DNA of 64,000 nucleotides, taken from Desulfovibrio sp. UCD-KL4C. GTDB lineage: Bacteria > Desulfobacterota > Desulfovibrionia > Desulfovibrionales > Desulfovibrionaceae. The position numbers and the translations under genes were made by a program. Positions 34,535 through 42,854 of the stretch are shown one piece after another. Under the pieces are notes generated by a model that saw nothing but the letters and a program-made list of their open reading frames with translations, ran no database searches and was not told the origin of the DNA. The stretch covers positions 124,001-188,000 of the forward strand of contig NZ_VCNC01000004.1 of NCBI RefSeq assembly GCF_006210265.1. Reading direction: 5' to 3'. Within the stretch, counting starts at the first letter, position 1; each line of letters begins with the position of its first letter.

Positions 34535-35440
34535 CTATTCTTCAATTTCAGCGTAAGAATGGTAGTTGTTTTTAATCCACTTGTCCATCCCCTTAGTATC
34601 ATGATAAATATCTAATCTTATTAATCTTTTTCTGGCTGTCTTGGCTGAGCTATAATAGAAAAGGCGGACTTTTCGCGACAATCTTGCACTGAATACATTT
34701 TGGGTACCTTGTACCTTATGGATATTCATACCCGGAGTTCCGGAGTCTTGCACATCAAACCTTATGAGAGTTTCAATAACTTTTTTAAACAGCTTGAACT
34801 GTGTAGAGTAAAGTTTTTCGAGGTCTTCAATGAAACTGGGCAATGCTTCGCTTTTGGTAAGAAGGGATTCCAGAATCTCTGAAATTTTTTCAAATCCCTT
34901 ACCATTTGATTTGCCTTCTTTAGAAATAGACTCAAGCCTGCGCTGTTCGGTCTGGAGTTCTTCGACTTCTTGTTCCAGAAGCAGGTGATATCCTTTAACC
35001 TCTTCCATCTCATTAATGAGGCTGTTGATTCTCTCTGCACTTTTTTTACTTTTGCCTAGGTAAAAGTGCAGCATTCTGAGGAGATGATCTTCAGTAACAG
35101 GTTTTGGTATGAAAAAAGTGAAAACATCAGACTGCGCTTCGTCAGTTGCTTCAGCGTCCATTCCTGTCAGTAGAATAACAGGAATATAAGGATATTCTTC
35201 ACGGATAAAGGGAAGTATTTCAACTCCGCTTAACCCTGATCCTTCAAAGTGAACATCAAGCAGGATTACATCCGGTTCTTCTTCTGACTCTTTTAAAAAG
35301 GCCAGAAAAGAAATCGGGTCATAAAAGGATTCATGTTTTTCAAGTAATCCTGCCTCACGAAGAATCGAAACCGTATATTCATGTAATCGTGGATCATCAT
35401 CCGCTAATACAAAAAAAAGTTGTTCCTGAACCGGACTCAT
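34535..35440 (-). CDS. Response regulator with RelE/ParE-like C-terminal domain
   Basis: A 301-residue protein from the ATG at 35440, chosen because AGGAG lies 7 bases upstream and the ATG overlaps the kinase stop as ATGA. Residues 8-120 are a receiver domain with intact sites: acidic LADDDP, phospho-acceptor Asp in VILLDVHF, Thr in ILLTGMD and Lys in FFIPKPV. A charged helical linker that may form a coiled coil follows (about 125-185). The last 100 residues (EDLEKLYSTQFKLFKKVI, then HKVQGTQNVFSARLSRKVRLFYYS and KRLIRLDIYHDTKGMDKWI) look like a RelE/ParE-type fold rather than a DNA-binding output. The output mechanism is unknown. Confidence 0.75.
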   Translation of the reverse strand: MSPVQEQLFFVLADDDPRLHEYTVSILREAGLLEKHESFYDPISFLAFLKESEEEPDVILLDVHFEGSGLSGVEILPFIREEYPYIPVILLTGMDAEATDEAQSDVFTFFIPKPVTEDHLLRMLHFYLGKSKKSAERINSLINEMEEVKGYHLLLEQEVEELQTEQRRLESISKEGKSNGKGFEKISEILESLLTKSEALPSFIEDLEKLYSTQFKLFKKVIETLIRFDVQDSGTPGMNIHKVQGTQNVFSARLSRKVRLFYYSSAKTARKRLIRLDIYHDTKGMDKWIKNNYHSYAEIEE

Positions 35441-36714
35441 GCTGTTTCTCCTGCGGGAAAAGCCCCTGCGGGACCGAATGTCCCTAGAGGTATAAGTATA
35501 CAAACTTCTAGGCCTTTTGAGCCAAGAGAGTCAGTGTTTGAAGCTGAGATTTCAAATCCCATGTTATCTCCGAAAAATTTTACAAAAAGAGTTCCCTGTC
35601 CCATAGCCTTTCCCTTTCGTTTGGATGAAGGAACCGCTTTTTTAAAAAGATCTTGCAGATTGTCATCTACAATGCCGCCACCTGTATCCGTAATTCTTAT
35701 TCGCGCGTTTTTGTCAACAACATCCGCAATTACAGCAAGTCTGGGAACGTATGTTTTAAATTCATTACTTCTTTGGCGTAGCAGTTCTATCTGCCGCAGT
35801 TCCATTGCAGTCTGGCTGTTTCGCAAAAGATTTAGCAGTATCTCCCATGTCTTATACCGATCAATGAAAATTTCTTCTACTCTTCCTTTCCAGCCGGTAA
35901 AATCGAAGGAGGCTTCAAGCCTTTTTTGGAATTTTTTCTGGTCATTTTCTAAGTTTTCTTTAAGTAGCTCAGCCAGTTCGTCAAGGGGTATTAATTGCGG
36001 TTTAAATGATAATCTGTTTTCAAGTCCCCGTAAATGTTCGATTATGCTTTCTTCAAAAGGAGTTACAATCTGGTTATACAGTTCCCTTTCTTTCACTTTT
36101 GGAAGGTCGTTGATTATTGTATGAATTTGTGATTTCCAAGAATTTTGAAGAACCATCAATTCATCCTTAACCATATTTGCCTGTACTATCATGTCTCCAG
36201 TGAGTTTTTCAGTGGCTACCATGAGTTCCAGCTGTCTGCGTTTTTGCTGTTCTTCTTTAATTGATTTCTCTCTGGCAATTTTTTCTGCATCTGCTGGGGA
36301 TTTTCGTTTAGTCATTATAAACATGAAAATGACGGTTATGACATATAAGACCATGAAAGAGCGGCTTAAAAATAATTTTGAAGAGAATTTCCCCGTCATA
36401 TAAAGTAGGCGTGAAAAAATGAAAGCAAAGAAGATATTAAAGAAACCAACGTAAGTCATGGTTTCTCTACCCCCGATACGCCATGAAAAATAGAGACTGG
36501 AAACTACTAAAACTATGCAGAAAATATAATGCCGGATAGGATCGTCTACGTTTAAATCAAAAAGGATGTACGCGAATATATAGAAGACAGCCAGAAGCGG
36601 CAGTCGCCATCCCCCGTTTTTAGTTGAGCTGAATATTTTTTCGCAAAAACTATGAAGGGTTTCTCTATAACTGAGATTTTTATCGGATTCTAATTTGTTA
36701 TGATTGCTTCTCAT
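35437..36714 (-). CDS. Membrane sensor histidine kinase, degenerate dimerization box
   Basis: A 425-residue protein with four hydrophobic spans (about 37-55, 62-80, 86-105, 114-135) and no large periplasmic loop. A basic and acidic helix at 136-195 may be a coiled coil. The C-terminal HATPase domain has the N-box ILLNLLRNSQTAM (292-304) and the G1 box ITDTGGGIVDDNL (341-353). I could not find a classical H-box with H-E/D-x-x-x-P; His198 in QIHTIINDLP and His229 in IIEHLRGLENRL are the only nearby candidates. It overlaps its response regulator by 4 bases. It heads the minus-strand run that continues into gspC, gspF and the glycan genes. Confidence 0.8.
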   Translation of the reverse strand: MRSNHNKLESDKNLSYRETLHSFCEKIFSSTKNGGWRLPLLAVFYIFAYILFDLNVDDPIRHYIFCIVLVVSSLYFSWRIGGRETMTYVGFFNIFFAFIFSRLLYMTGKFSSKLFLSRSFMVLYVITVIFMFIMTKRKSPADAEKIAREKSIKEEQQKRRQLELMVATEKLTGDMIVQANMVKDELMVLQNSWKSQIHTIINDLPKVKERELYNQIVTPFEESIIEHLRGLENRLSFKPQLIPLDELAELLKENLENDQKKFQKRLEASFDFTGWKGRVEEIFIDRYKTWEILLNLLRNSQTAMELRQIELLRQRSNEFKTYVPRLAVIADVVDKNARIRITDTGGGIVDDNLQDLFKKAVPSSKRKGKAMGQGTLFVKFFGDNMGFEISASNTDSLGSKGLEVCILIPLGTFGPAGAFPAGETA

Positions 36715-36807
36715 GCGGCCTGCTTGAGGTTATTCTTTTTAAATAAGTGTGATGAGTTGTTTTGCCGTAATACCGCCTTATGAGCAAGGGGCAGTTTTAG
36801 ATCGGAC

Positions 36808-36835
36808 TTGACTTTTATATGTACTCCCTTAGAAC
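36808..36835 (+). promoter_or_regulatory. Possible promoter of the plus-strand T2SS operon
   Basis: In the 171-bp divergent gap between the kinase gene and the lipoprotein gene, TTGACT (36808-36813) is followed after 16 bases by TAGAAC (36830-36835). The -10 match is poor, so this is only a candidate. I saw no convincing promoter for the opposite strand in this gap. Confidence 0.25.
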
Positions 36836-36885
36836 CGTTATCAAGTTTCTGGTGATTTATCGAATTAAAGGACAGACGGATAAAA

Positions 36886-38262
36886 ATGAAAAAAAATTTT
36901 GCTTTATTTTTTATAATATCTTTAATGATTGTTTTTTCAGGATGTTTCGGTCCCGGAAAATCTACTCAGACTCCAGGGGAGCCCACTGTTGTTTCCGATG
37001 ACAGCCTTGATGTTGCTCACCTTATCGGGAATAAACCAGATACTATTTCCGAACTGGTACAGTTTTCTGCTTCCCAGCAATATTCATCATTAGACAGTAT
37101 TTACAATCGTCCTCCTGAAGGAATGACCGGAAACTATTATGTACAGCTTAGCGAAGGCAATGAAATTGTTAATCTAGCTGAAAATGTAACAGTTCTTGTT
37201 CAAAAGGAAAATGTTCTTGCGGAAGGCTTTAAGAACGGACTTATCAGAATCTATGGAGGCCCTGGTTGCTCTGCTGTCCAAACCTCTTCTGACCCTGTTA
37301 ACGATATTTCATGGTTCCCTGATTCTCCGGTTTTAGCTGCAACATCAGGAAATAATCCTTTTGTGGAAGTTTTTAACGTTAAAACCTGTTCACGGGTTTT
37401 AACGGCTGATGTTAACAGTACTATCAATAAGTTTGCCGTTTCTCCTAAAGGTTCGTGGCTTGCTGTAATTGATAAAGCACGCAGGTTGTGGGTTGGTCCT
37501 CCTGTTGGTCCTTTTACACAGATTCACCGATTTATTCGGGAGCCGCTTACGCTTTCTTTTTCCGATGAGGAAGGAATTTTGATGGCAGTCGATGTCACTG
37601 GTGAGCTCATTATGTGGAGTCCGCTCAAGGGAGTTCAAATCTTTAGGAATAAAATTGAAGGCGGGCCTTTTTCATCCGTTAAATCTGACGGGCCGTATCT
37701 TGATATAACAACAGAAACCGGAGAGCGTTTTCGCTGGGATGTCGCGCAGAGAGTCCGGTCTGCATATAGTGAAAGTGAGAAGAATTTTAAATTAAAAAAT
37801 GGGGTTGTATCATATATTTCTCCTCGAAAGAGGCTTTCACGAAAAGTCTTTTTCAAACCTGTAGTAATTGAAGTCTCAAAGTCCCCATCTGCGAAAGCTT
37901 TTCGGGTTAATGACATTGATGGAGAGATGCGATACTACTCGTCTGTTACCGGGGAACCCCTTGAAGGGATTCAGGATCTTGCAGATTGGAAAAATGTTAG
38001 CGTTGGTAACGATTATTCTTTTTCTGAAAGAGGGCGCTCTTTTATTTTGGCTGAACCAATTGCGCAACGTGAATTTCAACGGTTATATTGTAGGTTTATA
38101 CCAAGTAAGGGGTATTTCCTTTGGTGGAATAAAGTCGCAAGGCCGGATGATTATTTCAGGTCACGCGGTATGGTTCCAAGCCGTTTAGGAATTTCGAAGG
38201 ATTCTCCTTTGAAATGGAAATCTCTTGAGGCCGGAAAAATAGATATTCGGGATATTAATTAA
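36886..38262 (+). CDS. Lipoprotein with WD40-like repeats, first gene of the pseudopilin operon
   Basis: A 458-residue protein. The signal peptide MKKNFALFFIISLMIVFSGC ends in a lipobox with Cys20. Several stretches look like beta-propeller blades: VQTSSDPVNDISWFPDSPVLAATSGNNPFVEVFNVKT, NKFAVSPKGSWLAVIDKARRLWVG and SFSDEEGILMAVDVTGELIMWSP. No enzyme motif is visible. It lies 35 bp upstream of gspG in the same direction and so probably belongs to this T2SS as an outer-membrane or periplasmic accessory. Whether it stands in for a pilotin or a substrate-handling part is unknown. A match to a named family is not evident. Confidence 0.75.
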   Translation: MKKNFALFFIISLMIVFSGCFGPGKSTQTPGEPTVVSDDSLDVAHLIGNKPDTISELVQFSASQQYSSLDSIYNRPPEGMTGNYYVQLSEGNEIVNLAENVTVLVQKENVLAEGFKNGLIRIYGGPGCSAVQTSSDPVNDISWFPDSPVLAATSGNNPFVEVFNVKTCSRVLTADVNSTINKFAVSPKGSWLAVIDKARRLWVGPPVGPFTQIHRFIREPLTLSFSDEEGILMAVDVTGELIMWSPLKGVQIFRNKIEGGPFSSVKSDGPYLDITTETGERFRWDVAQRVRSAYSESEKNFKLKNGVVSYISPRKRLSRKVFFKPVVIEVSKSPSAKAFRVNDIDGEMRYYSSVTGEPLEGIQDLADWKNVSVGNDYSFSERGRSFILAEPIAQREFQRLYCRFIPSKGYFLWWNKVARPDDYFRSRGMVPSRLGISKDSPLKWKSLEAGKIDIRDIN

Positions 38263-38297
38263 TAGGTTAATTTTACATTTTTAAAGTTGAGGCTAAA

Positions 38298-38759
38298 ATG
38301 AAAGAAAGAAAAAAAAGTGTTTTAGAAATTAATAAGAATCAGCGTGGATTCAGTCTTATTGAATTGATGATTGTTATTGTTATCTTAGGCCTTTTGGCAT
38401 CTATGCTTGTTCCTAAAATTATGGATAGACCTAACGAAGCAAGAGTTACTAAAGCTAAGATGGATATGAAAGCGCTCGATTCAGCCTTGAAGCTCTATAA
38501 ACTTGACACAGGTAGATATCCTACCACTGAACAAGGTCTTATGGCTTTGATTAAAAAGCCCGATACCCGTCCGGTTCCTCGCAACTATCGTAAAGGTGGG
38601 TATCTTGATTCCACCACTGCTCCTGTTGATCCTTGGGGATATGATTATATCTACAGAAGTCCAGGTGAAGAAGACCGCGACTACGAAATTATATCTCTTG
38701 GCGCTGATGGAATGGATGGCGGAGAAGATTTTGACGCAGACATCAGAAGCTGGGAATAG
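38298..38759 (+). CDS. gspG: Major pseudopilin GspG
   Basis: A 153-residue type IV-like prepilin. After a basic leader ([15 protein letters not shown]), cleavage would fall before [25 protein letters not shown], with the required Glu at mature position 5. The body has the GspG signature [36 protein letters not shown] and the C-terminal [32 protein letters not shown] with its Ca-binding Asp residues. It forms the pseudopilus rod. GAGG lies before the ATG. The leader is longer than usual at about 20 residues. Confidence 0.96.
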   Translation: MKERKKSVLEINKNQRGFSLIELMIVIVILGLLASMLVPKIMDRPNEARVTKAKMDMKALDSALKLYKLDTGRYPTTEQGLMALIKKPDTRPVPRNYRKGGYLDSTTAPVDPWGYDYIYRSPGEEDRDYEIISLGADGMDGGEDFDADIRSWE

Positions 38760-38779
38760 ATTTCTTCGTAAGGACTTGT

Positions 38780-39208
38780 ATGCCTAAGCATTCACAGCGA
38801 GCCCGTTTGAGCGGATTTACATTTATTGAATTATTAATTGTTCTTATAATAGTGGGCATAGGCTGGTTTACGCTTATGCCCAATCTTAACCTTGCGGGTA
38901 ATAAAGAAAAAGACTCTTTAAATCTCGTTAACGCTTTTATTTATAAAGCGCGCTCTGAAGCTGTTGAAACTGATTCCAAGCAGACTCTTTATATTAACTT
39001 TGAAAAAGGGCTCGTGAAGTGGGATGGTGATGAAATAGCTCTTCCCGGAAGAGTTGTCAGCGGTCATCTTAATGAAGAGCCACTTGGCGGGGATGGTGTA
39101 AAATTTTACATTTATCCCGAAGGTTTCAGCGATGAGGTCAGACTTGTTTTTGCTGACGGAGTGACGCTGTCTCTTGACCCATTGTCTGTAAGATTTGTGG
39201 AGATGTAG
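38780..39208 (+). CDS. gspH: Minor pseudopilin GspH
   Basis: A 142-residue prepilin. The leader MPKHSQRARLSG precedes FTFIELLIVLIIVGIGWFTLMPNL, a normal processing site with Glu5. The rest (NLVNAFIYKARSEAVETDSKQTLYINFEKGLVKW and a C-terminal beta region) fits the GspH/FimT domain. AAGGA lies 6 bases before the ATG. It is expected at the pseudopilus base or tip together with I, J and K. Confidence 0.88.
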   Translation: MPKHSQRARLSGFTFIELLIVLIIVGIGWFTLMPNLNLAGNKEKDSLNLVNAFIYKARSEAVETDSKQTLYINFEKGLVKWDGDEIALPGRVVSGHLNEEPLGGDGVKFYIYPEGFSDEVRLVFADGVTLSLDPLSVRFVEM

Positions 39209-39209
39209 T

Positions 39210-39575
39210 TTGCCGGACAAAAACGGTTTTTCACTCATAGAAATTATAGTTGCTTTGACAATTGCTGCAACTCTTTCCATTACATTTTTAGGAGTGCAAC
39301 GGCAAAGTGCTTTGATGGCTCAAATATCGAAAGATTCATGGGATGTTTTGAATCTGTCACAAGATATTCTTGCTCACAAGTACCCTGATGGTCTGGCAAT
39401 GGTTTCTTCTGGATGGATTCCATGGCCCGGGCCTCCCGAAGGAGATTTTAGAGTCGGACTTGAAACTATTTCTTCAATAGGTGTCGGTTATTACTTAATA
39501 GAGACAAAGAGCGGTGGCTACACCTTGGCGTGGAAAGTCTACCGTGTTTCTCACAAGACTCGGAACCAACGATGA
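39210..39575 (+). CDS. gspI: Minor pseudopilin GspI
   Basis: A 121-residue prepilin. I chose the TTG at 39210 because GGAG sits 7 bases upstream; it leaves the short leader MPDKNG before FSLIEIIVALTIAATLSI. A second TTG at 39195 would lie inside gspH and give a less normal leader. The remaining domain (AQISKDSWDVLNLSQDILAHKYPDG and the C-terminal beta region) is compatible with GspI. Its TGA overlaps the gspJ ATG. Confidence 0.85.
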   Translation: MPDKNGFSLIEIIVALTIAATLSITFLGVQRQSALMAQISKDSWDVLNLSQDILAHKYPDGLAMVSSGWIPWPGPPEGDFRVGLETISSIGVGYYLIETKSGGYTLAWKVYRVSHKTRNQR

Positions 39576-40156
39576 GTACTAGTTTTGCTGAAATGCAGTG
39601 TCCTCGTCACCGTCAGGCAGGGTTTTCGCTTGTTGAGGTGTTGATAGGGTTAGTGCTCTCAGGATTGCTGATGAGCATGGTTGCAATGGTTTTGGGTCAA
39701 TCCATAACAAACAATGAAGTAGTGCGTTCCAATGTCAGCCTTTCTTCTCGCATGTTTACGCTTCGGCGTATTCTACATCGTGATTTACAGAACAGGGAGA
39801 TTGGAGGGATGATAGGGATTGAAGGTAATGGTTTTACTATACTCTCTAAAAATAATCTTCTTGAGGACGGGGCTGTCACTGTAAATGTGGATTGGGATTT
39901 TTCTGGGAATATGGTTCGTAGAAGTGAACACTCAAAGGATATTAAATATGAAAGTTCATTTCAACTTTTGCGTGGCGTGACCACATGGTCTTTAGAATTT
40001 TTAGATGGAAAAGATAATTCCTGGATTTCTGCTATGCAGTACAAAGCAAGGCCTCTGAATTTAAAGTCTAAAGTAAAGGCCATGCGGTTGAATCTGTCAT
40101 TTGAAGACGGGCAGCATATTTTGATTGTTGAAAGGATTCCTTATGTCTATGAATAA
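39572..40156 (+). CDS. gspJ: Minor pseudopilin GspJ
   Basis: A 194-residue prepilin starting at the ATG at 39572, which overlaps the gspI stop as ATGA. The leader ends RHRQAG and is followed by FSLVEVLIGLVLSGLLMSMVAMVLGQS with Glu5. The body (MFTLRRILHRDLQNREIGGM, later GVTTWSLEFLDGKDNSW) is typical of GspJ, where the LEF strand is conserved. No ribosome site is needed if translation is coupled. Confidence 0.87.
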   Translation: MSTSFAEMQCPRHRQAGFSLVEVLIGLVLSGLLMSMVAMVLGQSITNNEVVRSNVSLSSRMFTLRRILHRDLQNREIGGMIGIEGNGFTILSKNNLLEDGAVTVNVDWDFSGNMVRRSEHSKDIKYESSFQLLRGVTTWSLEFLDGKDNSWISAMQYKARPLNLKSKVKAMRLNLSFEDGQHILIVERIPYVYE

Positions 40157-41093
40157 TAAACATGAGCAATCAAAAGGTGTTGTGTTAGTTCTTGTCCTAG
40201 TTATTTTTATGGCCCTTTCGAGTTTGACTTTGATGACGATTGAGGTCAGCTCGCGCGGAGCTGCGGAAGCTTCACGAATGCGCGGAGAATATGAAGCTCA
40301 TTTTGCTGCAGAAGAGGTTTTATCTCTTGTTTATAGGCAACTTCGCGATGATAAAACTCCGTTTTCAGATTCATCTAAAGATAAATGGGCTAAGAAGTGG
40401 AAGTCTAATGGTGTTTCCTATACAATAAGACCTTGTAATGGAAAAATAAATTTTAATAAACTGGCTGAGATGGAAGATCAGAAGAAAATTGTTTTCATAA
40501 TGAAAAGTATTCTTCCAACCGGCCTTGATGTTTCCAGACTGCTTGGAAGTTTGGGGAATTGGGTTGGTAAAAAGACTAATTCTGCTTTAGAAAAAATGGA
40601 TAGACTTTACTATGCTACGCAGTCACCTTCATATGAACCTGCGAATCGTAATTTTAAAACTCCAGAAGAAATTTTGCTTGTAAGCGGGTGGCGTAATTTT
40701 AATAGAAAATGGGTCGGTGATACATTTACGGTATGGGGTGAGGGAAAGCTTAATATTAATTTTGTATCTCGTGACACTTTGCTGGCCTTTTTTCCTGAAT
40801 TAGGGCCGAAAATAGACAGTATTATTCATTGGAGAGATTCAAGAGGGTTTACAGATTTAAGCCAGGTTATTTCCGTTGCAGGAATTATGGCGGACTCGGA
40901 CCTTTATAGGGATATGTTGAATTTTCTTACAGTAAAGTCTAATTATTTTGAAGTTCTTGTTACTGCTGAAGCTAGCGGTTGCAAGGTGATTAAGCGTTAT
41001 ATTATTGCACGACCTGAAAATTTTCAGAACCGTCCTCCAAAGCTTATATTTCAAAGTGATGTTTCGGTTACTTTCCCTGAAGTTAATAATTAG
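40143..41093 (+). CDS. gspK: Minor pseudopilin GspK-like
   Basis: A 316-residue protein. The ATG at 40143 has AAAGGA 7 bases upstream and overlaps gspJ by 14 bases. The leader MSMNNKHEQSKG is followed by VVLVLVLVIFMALSSLTLMTIEVS, without Glu5, as is usual for the tip pseudopilin GspK. Then come the AAEEVLSLVYRQLRDD helix and a C-terminal helical SAM-like part (INFVSRDTLLAFFPELGPKIDSIIHWRDSRGFTDLSQV). It would cap the pseudopilus and start its assembly. Confidence 0.85.
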   Translation: MSMNNKHEQSKGVVLVLVLVIFMALSSLTLMTIEVSSRGAAEASRMRGEYEAHFAAEEVLSLVYRQLRDDKTPFSDSSKDKWAKKWKSNGVSYTIRPCNGKINFNKLAEMEDQKKIVFIMKSILPTGLDVSRLLGSLGNWVGKKTNSALEKMDRLYYATQSPSYEPANRNFKTPEEILLVSGWRNFNRKWVGDTFTVWGEGKLNINFVSRDTLLAFFPELGPKIDSIIHWRDSRGFTDLSQVISVAGIMADSDLYRDMLNFLTVKSNYFEVLVTAEASGCKVIKRYIIARPENFQNRPPKLIFQSDVSVTFPEVNN

Positions 41094-41171
41094 TGGGTAA
41101 GTTGCCAATTCTTTGGCTGCTTCTGATAAATAGACAAACAGCTTTCTTACGGGTATAGGACAGAGCCATAG

Positions 41172-42287
41172 ATGGCCGCATTAAAACATATATATATACT
41201 TTCTTTTACAGGGCAAGAACATCATTGGATGTTGTTTGATGGTACAACTCTTTCTGAATCGGAAGGGCCTGGGCCTAAAAACAAATATCCGGTTGTTGCG
41301 TTGTTGCCTGATCCGCTTTTTTTCTTTTTCAGACCTAAAGGCGTTACTAAGTCCAGACATGCCAAATCTGCAACGTTGATGCAGATGAACTATTCTTTTC
41401 CGGAGCAGGCAACAGGTTTTAAAGTGTTGCGTCCTTCTGGAGGTGCTGTCCTGGGGTATACTTCGCATGATCTTCTACACAGATTTTTGGACCAACACCG
41501 GGAAGTTCTTTCCAAAGTGACGGTTCTTACTTCTGAGTTTGCTGTATGCTGGAGAGCTGCAGTAGCTGAGGGACTTTCTGTATGGAGCTGGAAAGGGCAG
41601 GGCGGCGTGCGTATTCTGGCTGCAGCCGATGAACTTACTTATTTTCGTGGGGGCGATGAAGAATTTGATAATCGATTTACACGGCTGAACCTTGATGGTG
41701 AACCCGAAAAAATTGGCCTTGAAAAGGCTTGTAAAATTTTTGACGAGAAAAAAATTCGCTGGGCCAGATTAAATTTGCATTCAGGTGGAAAAGCTAAAGA
41801 AGATAAAGGTGCCGTTCTTGATTTCAAACCGTTTATTATTGCAGCGATTCTTACAAGTTTAATTGGAATTTTCTTTATTGTAGGTCAGTATCACCGTTGG
41901 CAGTTAAGTAAAGATATAGCTAAAGAGTGGCGTGGTAAATTGCAGGAAGTGTATGTCTCAGCATTAGGACCTGCACCGGGCTCAGATCCTTATGGTAAGA
42001 TCCTTTTCAAGCTTGATCAGCTTAAAAGTGGTGGAAGCAACAAGGGTGTTGACGTTATTGGATTGCTTGCAGTGTTAAGTGAAAGTTCTCCTGCCGGAAT
42101 TACAATTGAAAGTCTCAATCTTGGGGCTGATTCAGGGAATATTCGAGGAAAAGTCAGCACTTATGACGATCTGGATGGCATGATGGAAAAATTGTCAGCG
42201 GCCAGTCAGTTTAATTTTGTTCTTGAGCAGGCTACCAATATTAAAGATGGTATCGATTTTAGCCTGAGAGCTGAGTATAATCGTTGA
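41172..42287 (+). CDS. gspL: GspL-like type II secretion protein
   Basis: A 371-residue protein. A cytoplasmic region of about 215 residues, compatible with the degenerate actin-like domain of GspL (VTVLTSEFAVCWRAAVAEGLSVWSWKGQGGVRILAA), is followed by one transmembrane helix (220-240, FIIAAILTSLIGIFFIVG) and a small periplasmic ferredoxin-like domain. Sequence similarity to classical GspL is low. The call leans on topology and on its position after gspK and before a GspM-like gene. GspL would anchor the GspE ATPase, which is not in the window. A 78-bp gap separates it from gspK. Confidence 0.7.
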   Translation: MAALKHIYILSFTGQEHHWMLFDGTTLSESEGPGPKNKYPVVALLPDPLFFFFRPKGVTKSRHAKSATLMQMNYSFPEQATGFKVLRPSGGAVLGYTSHDLLHRFLDQHREVLSKVTVLTSEFAVCWRAAVAEGLSVWSWKGQGGVRILAAADELTYFRGGDEEFDNRFTRLNLDGEPEKIGLEKACKIFDEKKIRWARLNLHSGGKAKEDKGAVLDFKPFIIAAILTSLIGIFFIVGQYHRWQLSKDIAKEWRGKLQEVYVSALGPAPGSDPYGKILFKLDQLKSGGSNKGVDVIGLLAVLSESSPAGITIESLNLGADSGNIRGKVSTYDDLDGMMEKLSAASQFNFVLEQATNIKDGIDFSLRAEYNR

Positions 42288-42347
42288 TAATTAAGATCCA
42301 TGCAATTTTAGAATAAAATTTGAGTATAGTTTTAAAGGTATTTTTTT

Positions 42348-42845
42348 ATGGAACTGGAAAGATTTTTTATATGGCAGGATTGGCCTGCTGAAAAGCAAAA
42401 GATGTTCTTTGCCGCACTTGTTGTTGCGTGGGCGCTAGTGCTTTTTATGATCTGGTCCGGTTTTCATGAAAGTCAGGTGAGTGAAGCCCGCTCAGTCCTT
42501 CATAGTAAGTTGCAATACAGTAAAACTGTACCGCTTGTTGAACAGCTAAAAGTAGGAGAGGCTTCGCGCGGAGCACTAATTGATCGTGAACCAATGACCG
42601 CAGCTCAGCAGGTTACTCGTGATTTAGGTCTTGATAACAGGCTGACCTCTCTCCGGCCGCTCCAATCCGGCAGCAGCACAGGGGAAGGGGTGCAGGTTAT
42701 TCTTGAATCTTTGAACATGCCTGAAATAGTCTTACTAATGCGTGATTTTCATGTCCGCGGGGGGCTTAAAGTTACTTCTTTTTCAATTAATCATAGGCTG
42801 GACACTCCGGATTTGGCAGATGTACAGATTGTTCTTGTCAGGTAG
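42348..42845 (+). CDS. gspM: GspM-like type II secretion protein
   Basis: A 165-residue protein with a short cytoplasmic N-terminus (MELERFFIWQDWPAEKQKM), a single transmembrane helix (about 20-39) and a periplasmic domain of about 125 residues containing MTAAQQVTRDLGLDNRLTSLRPLQ and VQVILESLNMPEIVLLMRDFHVRGGLKVTSFSIN. This is the GspM/PilO-like topology and length. The identity rests on topology and place in the operon. AAAGG lies 9 bases before the ATG. Confidence 0.7.
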   Translation: MELERFFIWQDWPAEKQKMFFAALVVAWALVLFMIWSGFHESQVSEARSVLHSKLQYSKTVPLVEQLKVGEASRGALIDREPMTAAQQVTRDLGLDNRLTSLRPLQSGSSTGEGVQVILESLNMPEIVLLMRDFHVRGGLKVTSFSINHRLDTPDLADVQIVLVR

Positions 42846-42854
42846 GCTGTTCAT

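Noticed and set aside
35420-36124. 234-codon plus-strand frame opposite the histidine kinase gene
   Set aside because: Ser/Leu-rich shadow of the HATPase coding strand; the minus strand shows N-box and G-box motifs and 4-base coupling to the response regulator.
39195-39209. Earlier TTG start for gspI
   Set aside because: The TTG at 39210 has GGAG at correct spacing and gives a normal short prepilin leader.
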